Below, one piece after another: positions 48,916 through 57,339 of a stretch of 64,000 nt of DNA. The notes under the pieces are model-generated. The model worked only from the letters and a program-made list of their open reading frames with translations. It did not search any database and was not told where the DNA came from. Positions within the stretch are counted from its first letter, which is position 1. The number at the start of each line of letters is the position of its first letter. The DNA lies in NCBI RefSeq assembly GCF_003315235.1, contig NZ_QNRU01000006.1:1-64000 (forward strand), written 5' to 3'. Position numbers and translations under genes: made by a program. The stretch is from Neisseria gonorrhoeae (lineage in GTDB: Bacteria; Pseudomonadota; Gammaproteobacteria; Burkholderiales; Neisseriaceae).

Positions 48916-49054
48916 CACAATGCCTATCATACTTTAAAAAAGAAACTTTGACACACTCCGCACATGCCGTCTGAACGTGCATCTGTTCCGCACTTGCCAA
49001 ACGGAGCGATTGCCCCTATATTGATTATCATTGCAAAACTTTCGGAAACCCAAT

Positions 49055-49312
49055 ATGCAGACCGTTACCATGTACACAGGTCCGTTTTGCCCCTACTGCG
49101 CGATGGCGAAAAGGCTGCTGCACGCGGCAGGTGTCGGACATATCGACGAAATCCGTGTCGATGCAAGCCCCGAAGCCTTTGCCGAAATGCAGCGGCTTTC
49201 GGGACAGCGCAGCGTGCCGCAGATTTTCATCGGCGAAACGCACGTCGGAGGATTTACCGACCTCTACCGCCTTCAGCAGGAAGGCGGGCTGGACGGACTG
49301 CTGAACCCTTAA
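49055..49312 (+). CDS. grxC: Glutaredoxin 3
   Basis: An 85-residue single-domain glutaredoxin. The active site is CPYC at residues 12-15, the cis-proline loop is SVPQIFIG, and the glutathione-binding GGFTDLY follows. It reduces disulfides with glutathione. The start at 49055 gives the normal N-terminus (MQTVTMYTGPF). secB follows 20 bases downstream, a pairing common in proteobacteria. Confidence 0.95.
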   Translation: MQTVTMYTGPFCPYCAMAKRLLHAAGVGHIDEIRVDASPEAFAEMQRLSGQRSVPQIFIGETHVGGFTDLYRLQQEGGLDGLLNP

Positions 49313-49332
49313 CCCACAACTAGGAAAACAAA

Positions 49333-49776
49333 ATGAGCGAAGAACTGCAACCCGTATTCAGCATCGAGCGACTGTATGTCAAAGACTTGTCTTTGGAAGT
49401 GCCGCACGCGCCGCAAATCTTTTTGGAACAGGGCGATCCCGAAGTGGATATGCGCGTTTCCACCGGCAGCCAAAAGCTGGAAGACGGCTACTACGACGTG
49501 GACGTTACCGTAACCGTTACCGCCAAATTGGATAACGAGCGCACGATGTTTTTGAACGAAGTAACCCAAAGCGGTATTTTCCGTCTGGAAAACATCCCCG
49601 AAGAAGATGTGCAGCTGCTGTTGGGCGTGGCGTGTCCGAACATCCTCTTCCCTTACGCGCGCGAAGCGGTTTCCGGTACGGTAACGCGCGCCGGCTTCCC
49701 GCCCGTCCTGCTTGCGCCGATTAATTTTGAAGCGATTTACCAACAACAGCAGGAAGCCGAAGCCGCCGGGGCTTGA
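49333..49776 (+). CDS. secB: Protein-export chaperone
   Basis: A 147-residue SecB. Conserved stretches are [19 protein letters not shown], the beta-strand [19 protein letters not shown] and [14 protein letters not shown], ending with the helical IYQQQQ tail. It keeps preproteins unfolded and delivers them to SecA. Same transcription unit as grxC; a DUS-pair terminator follows. Confidence 0.97.
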
Positions 49777-49789
49777 TTCCTGCCTGCCG

Positions 49790-49818
49790 ATGCCGTCTGA
49801 ATCCGTTTCAGACGGCAT
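49790..49818. terminator. DUS-pair terminator after secB
   Basis: Inverted uptake pair with a short loop, then TTTTTGTTTT; it lies 44 bases before the recG start. Confidence 0.85.
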
Positions 49819-49861
49819 TTTTGTTTTCGGATAAAATAGGCGCGTCCAAAGGAATCTGCCT

Positions 49862-51904
49862 ATGATGTCGCCCGAAACCCAGAAACAGCTCAAAATCACC
49901 GATGCTTCCGCCAAGAAGCTCGACAAACTCAACCTCCATACCGCGTGGGATTTGGTGTTGCACCTGCCGCTGCGTTACGAGGACGAGACGCACATTATGC
50001 CGATTAAGGACGCGCCGATTGGCGTGCCGTGTCAGGTCGAGGGCGAGGTTATCCATCAGGAAGTAACGTTCAAACCGCGCAAGCAGCTGATTGTTCAAAT
50101 TGCCGACGGTTCCGGCAGCGTCCTTTTTCTGCGCTTCATCCACTTTTACGCCAGCCATCAGAAGCAGACGGCGGTCGGCAAACGCATCCGCGCCGTGGGC
50201 GAAATCAAACACGGATTTTACGGCGACGAGATGATTCATCCCAAAATCCGCGATGCCGAGGGCGGCGGTTTGGCGGAAAGCCTCACGCCGGTTTACCCGA
50301 CCGTAAACGGTTTGAACCAGCCCACTTTGCGCCGCATCATTCAGACGGCGTTGGACGTTACGCCGCTGCACGACACCTTGCCTGATGCTTTATTAGGCCG
50401 TCTGAAGCTGCCGCGCCTTGCCGAAAGCCTGCGCCTTTTGCATTCGCCGCCGCCGAGTTTCACTATTCATCAACTTTCAGACGGCACGCTGCCGGCGTGG
50501 CAGCGGCTCAAATTCGACGAACTTTTGGCGCAACAGTTGTCCATGCGTTTGGCGCGGCAGAAGCGCGTCAGCGGCACGGCGGCGGCATTGCGCGGCGACG
50601 GCACATTGACCCAAGCCCTGCGCCAAGCCCTGCCGTTTGCCCTGACCGATGCACAAGAAAAAGTTGTTTCCGAAATCTGCCGCGATATGGCGCAAACCCA
50701 CCCCATGCACCGCCTGCTGCAAGGCGATGTCGGCAGCGGCAAAACCATCGTCGCCGCCTTATCCGCGCTGACCGCCATCGAATCAGGCGCGCAAGTGGCT
50801 GTAATGGCGCCCACTGAAATCCTTGCCGAACAGCACTTCATCAAGTTCAAACAATGGCTCGAACCTTTGGGCATTGAAGTTGTCTGCCTTTTTGGCAGTT
50901 TGCGCAAAAAACCCAAAGACGAAGCCAAAGCCAAACTCGCCGACGGCAGCGTCAAAATCGCCGTCGGCACGCACGCCCTGTTTTCAGACGGCGTGGCGTT
51001 TCACAATTTGGGCTTGAGCATTGTGGACGAACAGCACCGTTTCGGCGTTGCACAACGCCTCGCACTCAAAAACAAAGGGCGCGAAGTCCATCAGCTGATG
51101 ATGTCCGCCACACCCATCCCGCGCACGCTCGCCATGAGCTTCTTCGCTGACTTGGACGTATCCGTCATCGACGAATTGCCGCCCGGGCGCACGCCGATTA
51201 AAACGCGCCTCGTCAACAACGTCCGCCGCGCCGAAGTCGAAGGCTTCGTCCTCGGCACTTGCCGAAAAGGGCGGCAGGCATATTGGGTCTGCCCATTGAT
51301 TGAAGAAAGCGAAACCCTGCAACTGCAAACCGCCGCCGAAACCCTCGCCCGGCTTCAGACGGCATTGCCCGAACCCAATATCGGACTGGTACACGGGCGC
51401 ATGAAGGCCGCCGAAAAGGCCGAAGTCATGGCGGAATTTGCCGCAGGCCGTCTGAACGTCTTGGTTGCCACCACCGTCATCGAAGTCGGCGTAGATGTGC
51501 CCAACGCCGCCCTGATGGTGATCGAACACGCCGAGCGCATGGGCTTGGCGCAGCTTCACCAATTACGCGGACGGGTAGGGCGCGGCGCGGCGGAAAGCGT
51601 GTGCGTCCTCCTGTTTGCCGAACCCTTGGGCGAACTCGCCAAAGCGCGGCTGAAAGTCATCTACGAACACACCGACGGCTTTGAAATCGCCCGCCAAGAC
51701 CTCAATATCCGCGGCCCCGGCGAATTTCTCGGCGCGCGCCAAAGCGGCGTGCCTATGCTGCGCTTCGCCAAGCTCGAAGAAGACTTACACCTTTTGGAAC
51801 AAGCGCGCGAAACCGCCCCGATGCTGATTGAACAAAACCCTGAAATCGTCGAAGCGCATTTGGCAAGGTGGCTTTCCGGCAGGGAAGGTTATTTGGGTGT
51901 GTGA
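49862..51904 (+). CDS. recG: ATP-dependent DNA helicase RecG
   Basis: A 680-residue superfamily 2 helicase. The N-terminal wedge OB domain is residues 60-150. The helicase core has Walker A QGDVGSGKT, motif II VDEQHRFG, motif III MMSATPIPRTLA and motif VI QLRGRVGRG. It reverses stalled forks and acts on Holliday junctions. Two adjacent ATG codons (49862, 49865) are possible starts. Confidence 0.97.
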   Translation: MMSPETQKQLKITDASAKKLDKLNLHTAWDLVLHLPLRYEDETHIMPIKDAPIGVPCQVEGEVIHQEVTFKPRKQLIVQIADGSGSVLFLRFIHFYASHQKQTAVGKRIRAVGEIKHGFYGDEMIHPKIRDAEGGGLAESLTPVYPTVNGLNQPTLRRIIQTALDVTPLHDTLPDALLGRLKLPRLAESLRLLHSPPPSFTIHQLSDGTLPAWQRLKFDELLAQQLSMRLARQKRVSGTAAALRGDGTLTQALRQALPFALTDAQEKVVSEICRDMAQTHPMHRLLQGDVGSGKTIVAALSALTAIESGAQVAVMAPTEILAEQHFIKFKQWLEPLGIEVVCLFGSLRKKPKDEAKAKLADGSVKIAVGTHALFSDGVAFHNLGLSIVDEQHRFGVAQRLALKNKGREVHQLMMSATPIPRTLAMSFFADLDVSVIDELPPGRTPIKTRLVNNVRRAEVEGFVLGTCRKGRQAYWVCPLIEESETLQLQTAAETLARLQTALPEPNIGLVHGRMKAAEKAEVMAEFAAGRLNVLVATTVIEVGVDVPNAALMVIEHAERMGLAQLHQLRGRVGRGAAESVCVLLFAEPLGELAKARLKVIYEHTDGFEIARQDLNIRGPGEFLGARQSGVPMLRFAKLEEDLHLLEQARETAPMLIEQNPEIVEAHLARWLSGREGYLGV

Positions 51905-51956
51905 GCAAAATGCCGTCTGAAATATTAGAAAAAAGTGTAACGGAAATCTGATTTTT

Positions 51957-52111
51957 TATAGTGGATTAACAAAAATCAGGACAAGGCGGCGAAGCCGCAG
52001 GCAGTACAAATAGTACGGAACCGGTTCGCTTGGTGCTTCAGCACCTTAGAGAATCGTTCTCTTTGAGCTAAGGCGGGGCAACGCCGTACCGGTTTTTGTT
52101 AATCCACTATA
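51957..52111. repeat. Correia repeat-enclosed element (CREE), opposite orientation
   Basis: 155 bp, TATAGTGGATTAACAAAAAT at one end and GTTAATCCACTATA at the other. The body is inverted relative to the other three copies in this window. Confidence 0.94.
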
Positions 52112-52144
52112 TTATTTTTGACACATTTTCATGATTTTAAATCC

Positions 52145-52375
52145 CGTTATTCCCAAGTGGGCGGAAATCCGGCAATGAGAATCCGCAGAGGCTTATCGGG
52201 AAAACGGCAAGCCCCCCGCCGTCATTCCCGCGCAGGCGGGAATCTAGAAATGAAAAACCACGGTGTTATCGGAAACGATTGAAACCGGAGAAATGACGGA
52301 ATCGAAGCGTGTGGAAATGTGTCGGAAATTGCTGAAGCCGGATAAACTAGATTCCCGCTTTTGCGGGAATGACGG
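52145..52375. repeat. dRS3/NIME repeats
   Basis: Palindromic dRS3 copies near 52147 (degenerate), 52220 and 52351 with spacers. With the CREE they fill the 593-base gap between recG and argC; no gene was seen in it. Confidence 0.85.
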
Positions 52376-52451
52376 TATTTTAGATTTTTGTTTTCGCTGA
52401 ATGATGAGCCAAAAGCCGTCCGAACCTAAAAAAACCGCCGCTTTCAGACGG

Positions 52452-52485
52452 CATCAAAAAACCGCAGGCACGATGCCTGCGGTTT
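52452..52485 (-). terminator. argC terminator
   Basis: AAACCGCAGGCA and TGCCTGCGGTTT, perfect 12-bp arms with a CGA loop; on the minus strand followed by TTTTTG and then a DUS. Confidence 0.9.
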
Positions 52486-52497
52486 GCCGTTTGCGCT

Positions 52498-53541
52498 TCA
52501 GGGGAGCAGGGGGATGCCGCCCAAGCCGTGTGTTTCCTCCAGTCCGAACATAATGTTCATATTTTGGACTGCCTGACCCGCCGCGCCTTTGACGAGGTTG
52601 TCGATGACGGAAAGGACGACCCACACATCGGATTGCGCCGCCTGACGGATGCTGATGCGGCAGAGGTTTGCGCCGCGCACGCTGCGGGTTTCGGGTGTCG
52701 AACCGGCGGGCAGGATGTCCATGAACGGGCTGTCGCGGTAGTAGTCGCGCAGGACGGTTTCGGGGTCGCTGCCGTCTGAAAGGTGGAGGTAAACGGTGGC
52801 GTGCATACCGCGTATCATCGGCGCGAGGTGCGGCGTGAACACGAATCCTTCGGCGATGCCGTCCTGAAGCCCGGCGATGGTCTGCCTGATTTCGGGCAGG
52901 TGGCGGTGTCCGGCTGTGCCGTAGGCTTTGAAGTTGTCGCCGGCTTCGCACAACAGCGAACCGACATTGCCTTTCCTGCCCGCGCCGGACACACCGGATT
53001 TGCAGTCGGCAATCAGCGGCATACCGGGCTTCAGACGGCATTGCCGCAACAGCGGCACGAGCGGCAGGGATACGCAGGTCGGGTAGCAGCCGGGGTTGGC
53101 GACGAGGCGCGCCTGTGCGACGGCTTCGCGGTTGAGTTCGCTCAATCCGTACACGGCTTGGGAAACGAGGCCGGGGGCGGCGTGGGTCATGCCGTACCAG
53201 TGTTCCCAGGTCGGAATGTCCCGTATGCGGAAGTCGGCGGAAAGGTCGATGACGCGCACGCCCTGTTCAATCAGGCGCGGCGCGTCTTTCATGGCGATGC
53301 CGTTGGGCGTGGCGAAGAAGACGATGTCGCATTGTTCCAAACCTGCCTCGTCGGGCGTTTGGAAGGCGAGGCCGTACACGCCGCGCAGACTTGGAAAGTA
53401 ATCGGCAACTGCGGTTCCCGCTTCGCTGCGGCTGGTTACGGCGGCAACTTCGACATCTGGATGGGCGGCAAGCAGGCGCAGCAGTTCCACGCCCGTGTAG
53501 CCCGTCGCGCCGACAATGCCGGCTTTGATTTTTTTGCTCAT
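52498..53541 (-). CDS. argC: N-acetyl-gamma-glutamyl-phosphate reductase
   Basis: A 347-residue NADPH-dependent reductase of arginine synthesis. The Rossmann start [20 protein letters not shown], catalytic Cys in [10 protein letters not shown] and the [16 protein letters not shown] segment with the catalytic His are present. The start ATG overlaps the stop of the small secreted protein gene (ATGA), so the two are translationally coupled. Confidence 0.96.
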   Translation of the reverse strand: MSKKIKAGIVGATGYTGVELLRLLAAHPDVEVAAVTSRSEAGTAVADYFPSLRGVYGLAFQTPDEAGLEQCDIVFFATPNGIAMKDAPRLIEQGVRVIDLSADFRIRDIPTWEHWYGMTHAAPGLVSQAVYGLSELNREAVAQARLVANPGCYPTCVSLPLVPLLRQCRLKPGMPLIADCKSGVSGAGRKGNVGSLLCEAGDNFKAYGTAGHRHLPEIRQTIAGLQDGIAEGFVFTPHLAPMIRGMHATVYLHLSDGSDPETVLRDYYRDSPFMDILPAGSTPETRSVRGANLCRISIRQAAQSDVWVVLSVIDNLVKGAAGQAVQNMNIMFGLEETHGLGGIPLLP

Positions 53542-53831
53542 GGTTTTTCCTTTGTGTGGTTGGCGGGTATGCCGTCCGAACGCTGTCCGACGGCTTGTCC
53601 GACGGGGTTTTGATTGGCGGCGGAAGGACGGTACACAAAGCGTTTGAAAAGCGTGTCTAATTTAATGGCATCCGCCTCTGTTTTTAAAACCCAGCCCTGC
53701 CGTCCGGAATAAACATAACCGTAGGCGCGAAAGCCGGCAGGATATTTCGGTGCCTGCCCCAAACCCAAACCGTATGCGGCGAAAGCGGTGGTCGTGGAGA
53801 AGGAAAGCAGGAGGAGGACGAGGGTTTTCAT
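53538..53831 (-). CDS. Small secreted protein resembling the YihY C-terminus
   Basis: A 97-residue protein with a clear signal peptide ([16 protein letters not shown]). The mature part contains [20 protein letters not shown] and [11 protein letters not shown], which align almost residue for residue with the C-terminal region of the YihY protein encoded at 60123-61349 ([31 protein letters not shown]). It therefore seems to be a duplicated YihY tail placed behind a signal sequence. Function is unknown. It precedes argC with a 4-base overlap, and its upstream side borders the accessory island. Confidence 0.65.
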   Translation of the reverse strand: MKTLVLLLLSFSTTTAFAAYGLGLGQAPKYPAGFRAYGYVYSGRQGWVLKTEADAIKLDTLFKRFVYRPSAANQNPVGQAVGQRSDGIPANHTKEKP

Positions 53832-53872
53832 AAGGTTCCAAACCGAACGGGGCGATGAAGCCCGATTATAGC

Positions 53873-53909
53873 AAAAGGTCGTCTGAAAACCGTTTTCAGA
53901 CGACCTTTT
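53873..53909. terminator. Long hairpin of mucosa-type uptake sequences
   Basis: Seventeen-base arms containing AGGTCGTCTGAA and its inverse with a 3-base loop, flanked by A and T runs. This marks the left edge of the accessory island. Confidence 0.85.
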
Positions 53910-53983
53910 ATTTAATTACAATAAAAATGTTAACAACAAAAAACAAACCGCTTTTTTCCGTTTGGAGACAAATTTTTAACTAA

Positions 53984-54027
53984 AATTGTCAACAATTCCT
54001 TGATGCACACACAAAAAACTCTAATAT
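53984..54027 (+). promoter_or_regulatory. Candidate promoter and operator of the island operon
   Basis: TTGATG at 54000 and TAATAT at 54022 with a 16-base spacer form a plausible sigma70 promoter. The perfect dyad AATTGT-CA-ACAATT (53984-53997) lies immediately upstream. The JmjC gene starts 56 bases later, after AGGGGAAG. Confidence 0.45.
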
Positions 54028-54082
54028 TTGTAACTATATGTAACATTATAAATTTTAAATATTTTCTGAGTAAGGGGAAGTA

Positions 54083-55237
54083 ATGGGCATCCATCTCGAC
54101 TTCGGCATTAGTCCTAAAACGTTCCGACAGACTTATCTGTATCAAAAGCCCAAGCTCTTTAAAGGAGCGGTTCGGAATCTCGAAGCCGCATCTTGTAAAT
54201 ATATCAACGAGATATACCAACGAGCAGACCCAACCGCACCGCTGTTTCATCTGCGTAAAAAAGGCGCAATCGTTCCTAAAGAAGAATACGTCGAAAGTTT
54301 CGACGATTTGGGCAAAACTCGCTACCGTTTTATTAAATCCGTTATCTACGAACATATGAAGAATGGTGCGTCGTTAGTCTATAACCATATTAACAACGAG
54401 CCGTTTTCAGACCATATCGCCCGTCAAGTCGCCCGCTTTGCCGGCGCACATACTATTGTTAGTGGATATCTTGCTTTTGGCAGCGACGAATCTTATAAAA
54501 ACCATTGGGACGCCCGAGATATGTATGCCGTCCAGCTTTTCGGCAAGAAACGTTGGCAACTTACTGCCCCTGATTTCCCTATGCCATTGTATATGCAACA
54601 GACTAAAGATACTGATATTTCCATTCCTGAACATATCGATATGGATATTATCCTTGAAGCAGGTGATGTCCTCTACATCCCACGCGGTTGGTGGCACAGA
54701 CCTATCCCGCTCGGCTGTGAAACCTTCCACTTCGCTGTCGGTACCTTCCCACCAAACGGCTATAATTACCTCGAGTGGCTAATGAAGAAATTTCCCACCA
54801 TAGAAAGTCTGCGCCACAGTTTCTCAGACTGGGAGCAAGATAGGACGCGTATCAACGATACTGCCGCACAAATTGCCGCCATGATTGCCGACCCCGTCAA
54901 TTACGAAGCCTTCAGTGAAGACTTTCTCGGCAAAGAACGTACCGATACCGCTTTTCATCTCGAACAGTTCGCGAATCCCAACGCTACTCCGCTTTCAGAC
55001 GACGTCAGGTTGAGATTAAATGCCAATAATTTGGATACGTTGGAAAAGGGATATTTGATTGGGAATGGGATGAAGATAAGCGTAGATGAGTTGGGGAAAA
55101 AAGTGTTAGAACACATCGGTAAGAATGAACCGTTATTGTTGAAAAATCTACTGGTTAACTTCAATCAGGCAAAACATGAAGAAGTTAGGAAGTTGATCTA
55201 TCAGTTGATAGAGTTAGATTTTCTGGAAATTTTGTGA
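54083..55237 (+). CDS. JmjC/cupin-type Fe(II)/2-oxoglutarate oxygenase
   Basis: A 384-residue protein of the cupin-4/JmjC (ribosomal oxygenase-like) family. The iron-binding facial triad is His141-X-Asp143 in NHWDARDMYAVQLFGKKRW and His205 in DVLYIPRGWWHRPIPLG. The neighbouring Lys in FGKKRW is placed to bind 2-oxoglutarate. The C-terminal 170 residues form a helical/winged-helix region, as in YcfD-like enzymes. The family hydroxylates amino-acid side chains of proteins. Here it is the first gene of an operon with double-glycine peptides and their exporter, so I infer it may hydroxylate a peptide precursor. AT-rich start region; one GTCGTC-type uptake sequence lies inside (near 54995). Confidence 0.85.
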   Translation: MGIHLDFGISPKTFRQTYLYQKPKLFKGAVRNLEAASCKYINEIYQRADPTAPLFHLRKKGAIVPKEEYVESFDDLGKTRYRFIKSVIYEHMKNGASLVYNHINNEPFSDHIARQVARFAGAHTIVSGYLAFGSDESYKNHWDARDMYAVQLFGKKRWQLTAPDFPMPLYMQQTKDTDISIPEHIDMDIILEAGDVLYIPRGWWHRPIPLGCETFHFAVGTFPPNGYNYLEWLMKKFPTIESLRHSFSDWEQDRTRINDTAAQIAAMIADPVNYEAFSEDFLGKERTDTAFHLEQFANPNATPLSDDVRLRLNANNLDTLEKGYLIGNGMKISVDELGKKVLEHIGKNEPLLLKNLLVNFNQAKHEEVRKLIYQLIELDFLEIL

Positions 55238-55245
55238 GGGATTCT

Positions 55246-55473
55246 ATGAAAAACTGGAAGCAGTTTACATCTTTCGTAATATTAGTAATAGCTTGTTATC
55301 AATTGCTATATTCTTTATCAGATATGTTTCTTCTCGACTACATTAACAAATATAGTTGGAATTTGAATTTTATTCAGGGTACTTTGAATTTTTTTTCAAT
55401 ATATCTGCCATATGTTTTTGTTAGCCGAATTTTTAGGAATACCAACCAAGAAAAGGAGTATAAAAATGATTGA
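55246..55473 (+). CDS. Small two-helix membrane protein, candidate immunity protein
   Basis: A 75-residue protein starting MKNWKQFTSFVILVIACYQL, with two hydrophobic segments (about residues 9-25 and 43-60) and a charged C-terminal tail (NTNQEKEYKND). It starts 9 bases after the JmjC stop with GAGGGA as ribosome site, and its last 8 bases overlap the start of the double-glycine peptide gene. Size, membrane character and position are those of bacteriocin immunity proteins, but I recognise no family. Low GC compared with flanking core genes. Confidence 0.6.
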   Translation: MKNWKQFTSFVILVIACYQLLYSLSDMFLLDYINKYSWNLNFIQGTLNFFSIYLPYVFVSRIFRNTNQEKEYKND

Positions 55474-55820
55474 ACTTCAACTTCATGAATTGAAGCTGGT
55501 TTCAGGGGGAGGTCCTGTAACAGACAATATAGCTGGAAATGTAGCTAATGCTGCCACAACCAAAGGAGGTCCCACATGGGGGGATTTTGTTGCAATACCT
55601 GCTGCTGCAGCGACAGTTCATTTCCTGCCGAAAAATTTTTTCGGTGCTATATGGTGCAAATGGTGTATACAATCTGACTCGTGATTGGGTAAATGATGCC
55701 GTTAATGCACCTCCTTATAACGGAAGACCAATCTTTGAGATTGAACATGGATTAACTGCTCCCGCAACAAAAGCAGATAAATCAGGAAACGGCTACACTG
55801 ACGGTACAGATTACTGCTGA
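55466..55820 (+). pseudogene. Double-glycine-leader peptide A, frameshifted
   Basis: The N-terminus MIELQLHELKLVSGG is a textbook double-glycine leader (pattern LxxxELxxVSGG) for C39-peptidase exporters. In the present frame the product ends at 55684 after FFGAIWCKWCIQSDS. A second frame from the same point reads SVLYGANGVYNLTRDWVNDA and EHGLTAPATKADKSGNGYTD to a stop at 55820 and looks far more natural. Removing one base in A5T6 (55631-55641) joins them into a 117-residue precursor. So the gene is either a mutant or held OFF by a short tract. It is preceded by AAGGAG. Confidence 0.7.
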
Positions 55821-55832
55821 TATTTCTCATTG

Positions 55833-55860
55833 TTCAGACGATCTCTAGGGGTCGTCTGAA
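55833..55860. terminator. Hairpin of mucosa-type uptake sequences
   Basis: TTCAGACGA and TCGTCTGAA arms between peptide A and the adaptor gene. No strong T run follows, so read-through into the adaptor gene is likely. Confidence 0.6.
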
Positions 55861-55880
55861 ACTTTCTTAACTTCAATTTT

Positions 55881-57155
55881 ATGAATAGACCCAAGCAACC
55901 TTTCTTCCGCCCTGAAGTCGCCATTGCCCGGCAAACCAGCCTGACGGGTAAAGTGATTCTGACACGACCGTTGTCATTTTCCCTATGGACGACATTTGCA
56001 TCGATATCTGCGTTACTGATTATCCTGTTTTTGATATTCGGTAACTATACGCGAAAGACAACAGTGGAGGGACAAATTTTACCTGCATCGGGCGTAATCA
56101 GGGTGTATGCACCGGATACGGGGACAATTACAGCGAAATTCGTGGAAGATGGAGAAAAGGTCAAGGCTGGCGACAAGCTATTTGCGCTTTCGACCTCACG
56201 TTTCGGCGCAGGAGGTAGCGTGCAGCAGCAGTTGAAAACGGAAGCGGTTTTGAAGAAAACGTTGGCAGAACAGGAACTGGGTCGTCTGAAGCTGATACAC
56301 GAGAATGAAACGCGCAGCCTTAAAGCAACTGTCGAACGTTTGGAAAACCAGAAACTCCATATTTTGCAACAGATAGACGGCCAGAAAAGGCGCATTAGAC
56401 TTGCGGAAGAAATGTTGCGGAAATATCGTTTCCTATCCGCCAATGATGCAGTGTCAAAACAAGAAACGATGAATGTCGAGGCAGAGCTTTTAGAGCAGAA
56501 AGCCAAACTTGATGCCTACCGCCGAGAAGAAGCCGGGCTGCTTCAGGAAATCCGCACGCAGAATCTGACATTGGCCAGCCTCCCCAAACGGCATGAGACA
56601 GAACAAAGCCAGCTTGAACGCACCATTGCCGATATTTCTCAAGAAGTTTTGGATTTTGAAATGCGCTCTGAACAAATCATCCGTGCAGGACGGTCGGGTT
56701 ATATAGCAATACCGAACGTCGAAGTCGGACGGCAGGTTGATCCTTCCAAACTGCTCTTGAGCATTGTTCCCGAACGTACCGAGTTATATGCCCATCTATA
56801 TATCCCCAGCAGTGCAGCAGGCTTTATCAAGCCGAAAGACAAGGTTGTCCTACGTTATCAGGCATATCCCTATCAGAAATTCGGGCTTGCTTCCGGCAGT
56901 GTCGTATCAGTGGCAAAAACGGCACTGGGCAGACAGGAATTGTCGGGATTGGGCATGGTATCCTCCGATTTGGCGAAGAGCAACGAACCTGTTTATCTCG
57001 TGAAAATAAAACCCGACAAACCAACCATCACTGCATACGGTGAGGAAAAACCGCTGCAAATCGGCATGACGCTGGAAGCAGACATCCTACACGAGAAACG
57101 GCGGCTGTACGAATGGGTATTGGAGCCGATTTATAGTATGTCGGGCAGGTTGTAA
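55881..57155 (+). CDS. HlyD/CvaA-type membrane fusion protein
   Basis: A 424-residue type I secretion adaptor. A short cytoplasmic N-terminus and one transmembrane helix (FASISALLIILFLIFG, about 38-53) are followed by a biotinyl-lipoyl-like half motif (VYAPDTGTITAKFVEDGEKV), a long coiled coil (residues 105-255), the second lipoyl half (AGRSGYIAIPNVEVGRQVD) and a beta-barrel domain. It joins the ABC exporter to an outer-membrane channel. No TolC gene lies nearby, so the housekeeping one would be used. A GTCGTCTGAA uptake sequence lies inside the gene near 56280. Confidence 0.88.
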   Translation: MNRPKQPFFRPEVAIARQTSLTGKVILTRPLSFSLWTTFASISALLIILFLIFGNYTRKTTVEGQILPASGVIRVYAPDTGTITAKFVEDGEKVKAGDKLFALSTSRFGAGGSVQQQLKTEAVLKKTLAEQELGRLKLIHENETRSLKATVERLENQKLHILQQIDGQKRRIRLAEEMLRKYRFLSANDAVSKQETMNVEAELLEQKAKLDAYRREEAGLLQEIRTQNLTLASLPKRHETEQSQLERTIADISQEVLDFEMRSEQIIRAGRSGYIAIPNVEVGRQVDPSKLLLSIVPERTELYAHLYIPSSAAGFIKPKDKVVLRYQAYPYQKFGLASGSVVSVAKTALGRQELSGLGMVSSDLAKSNEPVYLVKIKPDKPTITAYGEEKPLQIGMTLEADILHEKRRLYEWVLEPIYSMSGRL

Positions 57156-57178
57156 GGCTTGAGGCTGAAAGATAAAAA

Positions 57179-57203
57179 GTCGTCTGAAACCTCTTCAGAC
57201 GAC
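57179..57203. terminator. Hairpin of mucosa-type uptake sequences after the adaptor gene
   Basis: GTCGTCTGAA (57179-57188) and its inverse (57194-57203) with a 5-base loop. Probably terminates or attenuates the first half of the island operon. Confidence 0.7.
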
Positions 57204-57255
57204 CTGTAAAACACTACATAAAAACATAAACACTGAAGCTGCCTGAAACTACCCC

Positions 57256-57282
57256 CTTTTACAGATACTCTGTCTGTAAAAG
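57256..57282 (+). promoter_or_regulatory. Inverted repeat upstream of peptide B
   Basis: CTTTTACAGA and TCTGTAAAAG are perfect 10-bp inverse arms with a 7-base spacer, about 58 bases before the peptide B start. A smaller AGGG-TATCTG-CCCT hairpin follows. It could be an operator or an mRNA leader structure. Confidence 0.5.
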
Positions 57283-57339
57283 CAAGGATAGGGTATCTGC
57301 CCTTTCAATTTTTCGATTGACGATAAAAGGAGTTTTGAA

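Noticed and set aside
53930-54355. Minus-strand open frame across the start of the JmjC gene
   Set aside because: AT-rich chance frame; the plus-strand JmjC gene has complete catalytic motifs here.
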